Positions 58,175 to 64,000 of a stretch of DNA of 64,000 nt are shown here, piece after piece. Positions within the stretch are counted from its first letter, which is position 1. The number at the start of each line of letters is the position of its first letter. The stretch is taken from assembly GCA_019217005.1 (NCBI GenBank), contig JAHBNG010000004.1, positions 1-64,000 on the forward strand. The letters run 5' to 3'. Source of the stretch: Chloroflexi bacterium TSY (GTDB taxonomy: Bacteria; Chloroflexota; Anaerolineae; Caldilineales; Caldilineaceae). Under the pieces are notes generated by a model. That model was not told the origin of the DNA and did no database searches. It saw nothing but the letters and a program-made list of their open reading frames with translations. Made by a program: the position numbers and the translations under genes.

Positions 58175-58274
58175 AAAAACAATCTCCAAAGAGTTATGAT
58201 TCAATAGGAACTTGGCAGTTGACAAGGGAAATTAAATCATGAAGATATTGAAGAAGACTCAAAGGCTCCTTCTT

Positions 58275-59603
58275 TTAATGGGTTTTTGCGGTTGGCTGGT
58301 CAATCATTTTGTGCTCAGTCGCAACCGCCACTCCGAATGTCAGCCAAAATAAGAGTGAACCACCTGTCACCCACACGAATGTTTCCAATAAGCTCTGGAC
58401 CCACCAGACAATGAGTGCGGTCGCAATTCCATTCTGCCATGCAAACGGACTTTGCCGAAGAAGACGCCAGATCGTTCCCAGAGAAATGAAGACGATCCAG
58501 ATCAGAATCAGCAGACCAGGCCAACCTAGATCGGCAAAAAATTGCAAGTAAAGATTATGGGCGCTGACCCCAATTGGTGCTGTTGGCCCTGTCTGACCAC
58601 CAATCCCGGGAAAGTCGCTTGGTACCTTTACACGCTCTCGCTCGACCAATCTAAAGTTATTGGGACCAATACCAAGCCAGGGATTTTCAAAGCCGAGCTG
58701 AAGGGCTGCCGACCACAAATATTGGCGACCACTCAAGCCGGACGAATACTCGGGTCTCCCGAAGGTGTTTGCCTCGCGTTGTACTGTCACGACGCCGAGA
58801 ATAAGAACCATACTAATAATGACCAACCATCTCCAGATGGAAGAATGTTTGCCAAAGATAAAAATGCTCGCAACAGCAATGGCAAACGCCAGGAGCCCCC
58901 CCCGACTCATGGTTAACAGAAGCGCCGTGCCGATCAGGATACTACTCAGACTCCATAGTATCGTGAATTGCCTGTTGCGCTGACGAAAAGCGCTCCCCAT
59001 CAGGCCCAAAGAAATACAACCAGTCATTGCAAGGCTAAGAGCCGTTGTGCTAACAGAGTTAAAAACGATCAGACGGTTGCCTGAGTTCTGCCGCTGAAAC
59101 TGGTTGAGAAATGTAACAACTGACGGCAGACGATACCAATCCAAAATTCCTAATATCGCAATGATACAGCCCAATATTGCCAATGCCGCGACGAGCAACT
59201 GTATACGACTGGGGGTGGTCGCAAGATCCACAACCATGCCAAAAACAGCAACACCGAGCAGCAGTCGGAAAAACCCCTTGATCGCTGCGGTACTGTCCAG
59301 AGGATCGACAAGACTGGCAAGCAGTGCGACTAATAAGAGCAACCCCAATGGTATGGAAAACTTGGTTGGCCAACCAGTCGGCCAACGACGGTTGATCAGC
59401 AAATTGCCGGCCCAGAGACCCAATACCAACATCATGAGGGCAACAAGATTTGTGATGTTAATGAACCCTAGTAATCGAAACTGAGTCTCGAATCGTTCAA
59501 AGGGTATGCCAAAAACCAAAAGCACGAGACCAATAAATACCAGCCGTTCACCATAAAAAACGCTACTTCGTTGGTCGAGAATATTCGCAATGGATCTAAA
59601 CAT
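58275..59603 (-). CDS. O-antigen ligase/polymerase (Wzy/WaaL-like)
   Basis: A 442-residue protein with about twelve membrane segments. The family signature is LTMSRGGLLAFAIA, the large loop Arg/His region GPNNFRLVERERV, and SAHNLYLQFFADLGWPGLLIL, which match the Wzy_C domain. It joins polysaccharide repeat units or ligates them to an acceptor at the outer face of the membrane. I chose Met 59603 over 59630. It fits the neighbouring Wzx flippase and glycosyltransferases. Confidence 0.88.
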   Translation of the reverse strand: MFRSIANILDQRSSVFYGERLVFIGLVLLVFGIPFERFETQFRLLGFINITNLVALMMLVLGLWAGNLLINRRWPTGWPTKFSIPLGLLLLVALLASLVDPLDSTAAIKGFFRLLLGVAVFGMVVDLATTPSRIQLLVAALAILGCIIAILGILDWYRLPSVVTFLNQFQRQNSGNRLIVFNSVSTTALSLAMTGCISLGLMGSAFRQRNRQFTILWSLSSILIGTALLLTMSRGGLLAFAIAVASIFIFGKHSSIWRWLVIISMVLILGVVTVQREANTFGRPEYSSGLSGRQYLWSAALQLGFENPWLGIGPNNFRLVERERVKVPSDFPGIGGQTGPTAPIGVSAHNLYLQFFADLGWPGLLILIWIVFISLGTIWRLLRQSPFAWQNGIATALIVWWVQSLLETFVWVTGGSLLFWLTFGVAVATEHKMIDQPTAKTH

Positions 59604-59677
59604 GATGAATTTTTCGTGCTCATCCACCAAATCGGTGAAGAGTGAAATCCCTCTCCCGATTCCGTAAGCATGGATTC

Positions 59678-60841
59678 TTACGAATATGCGGTACTCAGAA
59701 TTTGAACTTTCGCAATGGCTTTACTATAAACTTCCTCGAGTTGTGCTATCGTCTGGTTCAGATTGTATTCTGAACGCACCTTCTCTTGGACCCTCTCGCC
59801 AAGTGCTTTTAGACGATCTGGGTTTTGCAACATATTTAGAATCACGCTCGCCAATCTGTTGGCATCGCCGACTGGCGCAAGGGCATCCGGATCAACTAGA
59901 TCTGGCAAGATACCAACTGCCGTACCAACGACTGGGCATCCGCAGGCTGCCGCCTCCATCAGTGCCAGACATTGGCTTTCATGAAGAGAAGAGAGAACAA
60001 AGAGATCGGCCATTTGATAGTAGGCAGGTAGTTGATCATGGGGGACTGCTCCGTGTAAAGTGACTAACTTGTCTATTTGAAGTCTTTGGCACGTCTTGAT
60101 TAAACTATTGTGTAACGGACCCTCACCAATGAGATGGAGATGCGCATTGGGAATCTGGATCGTCACCTGAGCAAACGCCTGCAACAGCGCTGCATGGCCC
60201 TTGATCGGACTCAAAGAACCGACATGCAGAAGATTGACCTTGTCTTGGCTGAATATGCCCTCTCGTATGAAAGGAGCGGGTGTAAAGAGTGTGGTTTCCA
60301 CGCCAGACGGCAACATCAACAGGTTTTCAGATTTGACATAAGGTTTTGCTAGTTGACCTAAGAATTGCGAATCAACGGTTACGCAATCTGCATGCCGTAG
60401 GGCCAACCGAATCAACACCCGATTGGCCCGACTCAATTGACCACCATAGCCAATATCTGGGAATCCAACCAGTTCCCCACCACGTAGCGAAACAATACTT
60501 GGAATGCGGAGAAGATGACCGGTCACCATTGCGAGAAATCCAGGCTCGTCTGCCCAACAACCATGCACGATCTCAAAACGTTGCTGCCGAGCAACTCGTA
60601 CAATCGTTGCCAGAGCTTCGGTCAATAGCAAAAATCGATGTGCTCCGCTACGCGTTCCGTAGCCCAATGGCCAGACTGTAGCACCATGAATTTGATAAGG
60701 TTTTCGGCTGCTGGGATATCGCAGGGAGAAGATAGACAGTTGATGACGATTAGATAGCTCTTTCGCCAAATGTAGATAGGATGGAATGGCCCAGTCTGTT
60801 TCACTTTCGCTAAACCCAGGCAAGATATATGCAATTCTCAT
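59678..60841 (-). CDS. GT4-family glycosyltransferase (1)
   Basis: A 387-residue GT-B enzyme: MRIAYILPGFSESETDW (N-terminal Gly-rich donor loop region), VHGCWADEPGFLA, NLLHVGSLSPIKGHAALLQAF, LHLIGEGPL, and the ExxxxxxxE nucleotide-sugar motif SLHESQCLALMEAAACGCPVV. Start Met 60841 overlaps the preceding gene's stop by four bases (ATGA), indicating coupling. It assembles the repeat unit of the exopolysaccharide. Confidence 0.9.
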   Translation of the reverse strand: MRIAYILPGFSESETDWAIPSYLHLAKELSNRHQLSIFSLRYPSSRKPYQIHGATVWPLGYGTRSGAHRFLLLTEALATIVRVARQQRFEIVHGCWADEPGFLAMVTGHLLRIPSIVSLRGGELVGFPDIGYGGQLSRANRVLIRLALRHADCVTVDSQFLGQLAKPYVKSENLLMLPSGVETTLFTPAPFIREGIFSQDKVNLLHVGSLSPIKGHAALLQAFAQVTIQIPNAHLHLIGEGPLHNSLIKTCQRLQIDKLVTLHGAVPHDQLPAYYQMADLFVLSSLHESQCLALMEAAACGCPVVGTAVGILPDLVDPDALAPVGDANRLASVILNMLQNPDRLKALGERVQEKVRSEYNLNQTIAQLEEVYSKAIAKVQILSTAYS

Positions 60842-62019
60842 GACTGTTGAGATCGTAATATTTGTTCGTAGATCTTTGCCGCTTTCTGGCCAATAACTGA
60901 AAAACTCCACCGCGATTGAAAGTACCTTTGTGCCTTTTCAGACTGCTCTGTTAATGACTGTGTCCAAACCTTCACGAATGCATCCTCGAAGGCATCTACA
61001 TCATCTACGGTCCATAACGCACCAATCGTTCCATCATTTGTAATCGTACGGAAGGAGGGAATGTCTGTCACAACGGGCACAACACCACACGCCAGGGCAT
61101 CCAATAGAGCAATCCCCGAACCTTCTGAGCGGCTTCCCTGTACAAAGATATCGGCGCTGTTGTAGTAGGGTTCAATTTCCGTGTAGGGGATTGTTCCCAG
61201 AAATGTCACTGCCGGACGCAAGACTGGATTCTGGTTCACCATCTCTTTGATGAATTCAACCATATCTCCGCTCGAATATGCCATATAGAGCCGTGCATCA
61301 GGCACATGCGCAAGCACCTGTTCAAAACCAGCCAGCACGGTGAGAGGCGCTTTGACAGAAATTAAACGTCCCGTCCATAGCACGACGGGATTGCCTGTCA
61401 TTCCCGTTTGTTTGCGAGCGGTTGCACGATCCTGATATGTTAAGATCGATGAACCTTCCATAAGCGCGTAGATCTTGTGCTGGGATGGAAGGATACCTGC
61501 ACTGAGCCACGGCTGAGCAAGTTCCTGATTTGTAAAGAAAAATCCATCCAGATTGCGCACTCCCCACGATTGTATCACCCTTTTTGGCATGGGCCAGGGT
61601 GTCTCTGCATGATGTTGCACAACGATGGGCAAATGCTGTGGCAACAACATGCGCAATATCTTAATCTGTAGCGGAAAAAGCAGACCGTGAAAATGGACGA
61701 TCGCATTTTGACCCTGTTTCAAGCTCTCTACACAGATCGTTCTGACCTGTCGGAGCAAGCGCCAGGGAACCTGCCACCAATCGAGAATTGAATCATACTG
61801 GTCTTTCACGAAGTAATATCTAACGTTATTGCGCTCGACAATTGCGTTCTGGTCAAAACGATGCAGAACAGTGACCTGTGCTCCAACGCGACGGACAGCC
61901 TCTGTCCAACCAGTATTCAGAAAGTATCTATTCAATAGATCGACTGGCGTGGAGAACTCTCCTCTGGCATAAGCTAGACTCACAAAAACAACGTGAATGC
62001 GTTTGGATTCCTGAGTCAC
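60838..62019 (-). CDS. GT4-family glycosyltransferase (2)
   Basis: A 393-residue GT-B enzyme starting with GTG at 62019, directly after the stop of the 53-residue open frame. Motifs: VFVSLAYARGEFS, IVHFHGLLFPL, VVLWTGRLISVKAPLTVLAGF, and the nucleotide-sugar motif SRSEGSGIALLDALACGVVPVV. The C-terminal part RWSFSVIGQKAAKIYEQIL is typical. A GAGG sequence lies about 13 bases upstream of the GTG. Coupled to the next GT4 gene by ATGA. Confidence 0.9.
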   Translation of the reverse strand: MTQESKRIHVVFVSLAYARGEFSTPVDLLNRYFLNTGWTEAVRRVGAQVTVLHRFDQNAIVERNNVRYYFVKDQYDSILDWWQVPWRLLRQVRTICVESLKQGQNAIVHFHGLLFPLQIKILRMLLPQHLPIVVQHHAETPWPMPKRVIQSWGVRNLDGFFFTNQELAQPWLSAGILPSQHKIYALMEGSSILTYQDRATARKQTGMTGNPVVLWTGRLISVKAPLTVLAGFEQVLAHVPDARLYMAYSSGDMVEFIKEMVNQNPVLRPAVTFLGTIPYTEIEPYYNSADIFVQGSRSEGSGIALLDALACGVVPVVTDIPSFRTITNDGTIGALWTVDDVDAFEDAFVKVWTQSLTEQSEKAQRYFQSRWSFSVIGQKAAKIYEQILRSQQS

Positions 62020-62181
62020 TTAAGCGCATCCTCGATTCATCTCGCCATTTGTCACATTCATACTCAGCACCTGTTCCATTGCACGGTCAACACCTTTCGG
62101 GAAGAAGTCAGAAATGGTCTCGAAAACCCAACAACACTTGACCTCTTCCCGGTAGGTCGGCTCCGCCCATACCCTTCTCAT
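62020..62181 (-). CDS. Small open frame embedded in the exopolysaccharide operon
   Basis: 53 residues, MRRVWAEPTYREEVKCCW, then VFETISDFFPKGVDRAMEQ and a short tail. Its ATG overlaps the flippase stop by four bases (ATGA) and its TAA directly precedes the GTG of the next gene, the spacing of a true operon member. It has two Cys and no recognised domain. It may be a small partner protein or the remnant of a longer gene. Confidence 0.4.
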   Translation of the reverse strand: MRRVWAEPTYREEVKCCWVFETISDFFPKGVDRAMEQVLSMNVTNGEMNRGCA

Positions 62182-63485
62182 TGAGAATATGCCATCTTGA
62201 CATACTCTTTTGAGATTAAGCCAAATGTGATGATCATACCGGCCAAGTGACCACACAAGCGAGACGCTACTGCACCGGTCGTGCCCCAGAGCGGAATGAG
62301 CCAGAAGCTCGCAAAAAGAAATACGCTCACCTGAGCGAATCCTTCCCATATTGGAATGTCCGAACGGTCAAATGTGTAGAACAAAAGCCTAATGGGCAGC
62401 GCAAATGTGTCCAATACGACAATCAAACTCAACATCTGCAATAGATCAACTGTCCCCCGATACGGTGAACCGTAGATCCACGGCACCAACCAAGTCGCAA
62501 GTGGGATTACGAGCAATACGACAATGCCGATTGCGCTACTACGAATGATCCCTTTGCCTAGATATTGCCGAACAGCATCTCTGTCTTTAAGCGCAGAGGC
62601 AGCGGGAATCAAGGCTGGATATAAGCTATGATTGACAAAGTTCAATTTATAGGAGAGATTTAGTGCCAATACATAGAGCCCTACATCAACGGGAGATAAC
62701 CAGTAGCTAACCAAAAAGAGATCGAGACGAGCGCCAACAATTGTTAGAATATTCGCAAGCCAGAGCCACAGGCCAAACCGAAAAAGTGATGAACTCTCAG
62801 TACATAGAGATTTCAGGCCTGGAAATGTGGTTGGTCGACCGACCGTTATTGTCCAATCAGTTTTCAAATAATGCACACCCACAATAAAGCCAAGTAGAGT
62901 CGTGCCAATGCTAATCCCAAGAATCGCACTGGTGAGCGACAGTTGACCGGTTGCCGCCAACAGCAGCGCAACCAACGTCTCCGCTCCGGCAGTGACCAGC
63001 ATCACAATAGAAATGCGGTCGAAACGCTCAATGCTTTGGAAGAGTGCGCTCATTGAACCATTGAGGGCGGAAACGACGAGACCCAGTGCCGCCAAGCTCA
63101 GCAGTCCAGCCATCCCAGGCAACCCCAACCACCCTTCACTAATCAAGCCAGATCCGACGATGACGAAACAAGTGGCTACGCCAGCCAATCCGATGCGGAG
63201 CCAATAGAAGACCCTTGCTCGCGTCAGAGCAATCTCAGGATGTTGATCACGATTCGATGCCACCTCCTTGACGATTGTCTGTGATAAACCAAAGTCGCTA
63301 ATCACCGCGACGATGCCGACAAATGCTCCAATCAGTGAGTAGGTTCCATATCCGGTTGGACCGAGTGTACGCGCCAGCAGAACACCTGCCAGAAAGCTCA
63401 GCGCAAATCGAGCGATCGTTCCCGACAAGAGCGTCAACCAACCACGCGTAACCAGATCGAGCCTATTTGTGATATTCGTCAACAT
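62178..63485 (-). CDS. Polysaccharide flippase (Wzx/MATE-like, oligosaccharide translocase family)
   Basis: A 435-residue protein with about 12-14 membrane segments. The start LLSGTIARFALSFLAGVLLARTLGPTGYGTYSL is the typical N-terminus of lipid-linked oligosaccharide flippases. GLSQTIVKEVA and DLFLVSYWLSPVDVGLYVLA are other signature parts. It moves lipid-linked units across the membrane. A good AAAGGAGG precedes another ATG (63498) that opens a 6-codon peptide MDTSEC whose stop overlaps the flippase start, so translation may be coupled to a leader. MITE-B copy E ends a few bases upstream. Confidence 0.88.
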   Translation of the reverse strand: MLTNITNRLDLVTRGWLTLLSGTIARFALSFLAGVLLARTLGPTGYGTYSLIGAFVGIVAVISDFGLSQTIVKEVASNRDQHPEIALTRARVFYWLRIGLAGVATCFVIVGSGLISEGWLGLPGMAGLLSLAALGLVVSALNGSMSALFQSIERFDRISIVMLVTAGAETLVALLLAATGQLSLTSAILGISIGTTLLGFIVGVHYLKTDWTITVGRPTTFPGLKSLCTESSSLFRFGLWLWLANILTIVGARLDLFLVSYWLSPVDVGLYVLALNLSYKLNFVNHSLYPALIPAASALKDRDAVRQYLGKGIIRSSAIGIVVLLVIPLATWLVPWIYGSPYRGTVDLLQMLSLIVVLDTFALPIRLLFYTFDRSDIPIWEGFAQVSVFLFASFWLIPLWGTTGAVASRLCGHLAGMIITFGLISKEYVKMAYSQ

Positions 63486-63517
63486 TCGGATGTGTCCATC
63501 GGTGCCTCCTTTCTTTC

Positions 63518-63596
63518 GAGTGCGTACCACAAAGTGTGTAAATGGACACCGCTCAGTCAGAGAATCGGTTGTATTTACACACTTTGGGACACACTC
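63518..63596 (-). repeat. MITE-B, copy E
   Basis: Begins GAGTGCGTACCACAAAGTG and ends CACTTTGGGACACACTC. The direct repeat CCTTTCTTT (63508-63516 and 63597-63605) is a likely 9-bp target duplication. It lies directly upstream of the flippase control region. Confidence 0.88.
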
Positions 63597-63618
63597 CCTT
63601 TCTTTTTCTGGGTTTTAC

Positions 63619-64000
63619 TTAACCACGTTTTTCTAGCACAAAAAGCCGCGCTTCAATCAAACAACCATCTCCGCTATGCTCTCTCAAGAAACGATTGTAC
63701 CGACCATGTTGACGCCGCAAGGAAGAACGCCAGAGCCGTTGCGAACGAAAAAGCGCTGTCAGAAGACGCGAGCGTACGGGAGCTATCGGTACAGAATTAG
63801 AAGGACCGCTCTCCTCATCAAGCTTATCGGCCGACAACACCAGAAAGCCTGCCGCCTCGATCGCGGATATCCAGTGATCAACTGACCAAGGCTGAGACGA
63901 TGCCTGGCTCAACCCAAAATCGACCTTGCAGGCTTCATCAATGGCAGCCACCACTTGGGGATCGACGTTGGGTTTCCAGACCGCTTCGTTCAACACAAAT
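63619..64000 (-). CDS. SAM-dependent methyltransferase, C-terminal part (cut by window edge)
   Basis: The visible 127 residues run from VLNEAVWKPNVDPQVVAA through DFGLSQASSQPWSVDHWISAI and FLVLSADKLDEES to the basic tail HGRYNRFLREHSGDGCLIEARLFVLEKRG. The NEAVW motif after a Gly-rich strand and the C-terminal ARLFVLEK are typical of class I SAM methyltransferases. The SAM-binding loop lies outside the window. It is on the same strand as the exopolysaccharide genes and is probably a glycan-modifying enzyme of that operon. Confidence 0.7.
   Translation of the reverse strand, partial: FVLNEAVWKPNVDPQVVAAIDEACKVDFGLSQASSQPWSVDHWISAIEAAGFLVLSADKLDEESGPSNSVPIAPVRSRLLTALFRSQRLWRSSLRRQHGRYNRFLREHSGDGCLIEARLFVLEKRG

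Noticed and set aside
1..64000. tRNA or rRNA genes
   Set aside because: No cloverleaf-like TTCGANNC / acceptor pairing or conserved rRNA stretches were noticed by eye; a dedicated scan was not possible.

Overview
The window reads as a chromosome segment of a mobile-element-rich, probably filamentous Chloroflexota (Caldilineales/Ardenticatenales-like). This is an inference. It rests on a sulfoquinovose-type epimerase, a sigma factor / zinc-finger / TPR-CHAT triad, giant Ig-like secreted proteins ending in a hydrophobic LP(L/F)V(R/V)R tail, and many class II aldolase, sugar isomerase, phytanoyl-dioxygenase, GMC and sulfatase genes. No rRNA, tRNA or CRISPR array was seen, so the phylum call is moderate.

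Layout. 0-4.3 kb: an ISAzo13 end that truncates a lipoprotein gene, a two-gene membrane/lipoprotein unit, and a frameshifted 5'-nucleotidase. 4.4-7.5 kb: a P-loop kinase-like gene, fucU behind a nested dyad, and a TetR (frameshifted)/cytochrome P450 pair. 8-12.4 kb: sqdB, a LacI regulator, and divergent GT8 glycosyltransferase and HAD phosphatase genes. 12.6-20.3 kb: a DUF5678-type gene with a dead retropepsin partner, an epimerase coupled to an FG-GAP/UnbV lipoprotein, and a carbohydrate-catabolism set (sugar isomerase, SDR, class II aldolase) in which two of three genes are broken, with an IS110 element between. 20.9-28.8 kb: one giant surface gene (Ig-like repeats, an embedded SASA esterase, CBM-like modules), broken by a MITE and by a degraded repeat unit. 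29.3-32.8 kb: GMC oxidoreductase and sulfatase. 32.8-39.9 kb: an insertion-sequence pile-up (ISAzo13, IS701, IS1595) around a histidine kinase/response regulator pair and a CPBP protease. 40-43.7 kb: small genes and repeats. 43.9-52.8 kb: sigma factor, zinc-finger protein, TPR-CHAT protease (split by a MITE) and a 1246-residue secreted protein. 53-57 kb: truncated transposases, a dehydrogenase, a broken phytanoyl-type dioxygenase and a Uma2 nuclease-fold gene. 57.2-64 kb: an exopolysaccharide operon on the minus strand (methyltransferase, Wzx flippase, two GT4, Wzy ligase/polymerase, GT2).

The dominant theme is small non-autonomous repeats. MITE-A (215 bp) has five near-identical copies, each with a perfect 5-bp target duplication. 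Removing two of them rebuilds open genes exactly, and removing a third restores the frame of a gene that has since decayed. MITE-B (about 79 bp, five copies) often sits just upstream of start codons. Repeat D (about 85 bp) exactly fills two gaps between convergent genes. MITE-C, MITE-F and repeat E add further copies. At least ten genes carry frameshifts, nonsense codons or insertions, so the segment is either decaying strongly or contains assembly errors.

The most interesting functional hypothesis is the sigma / zinc-finger / TPR-CHAT cluster as a protease-gated transcription switch, with the MITE acting as an on/off interruption.
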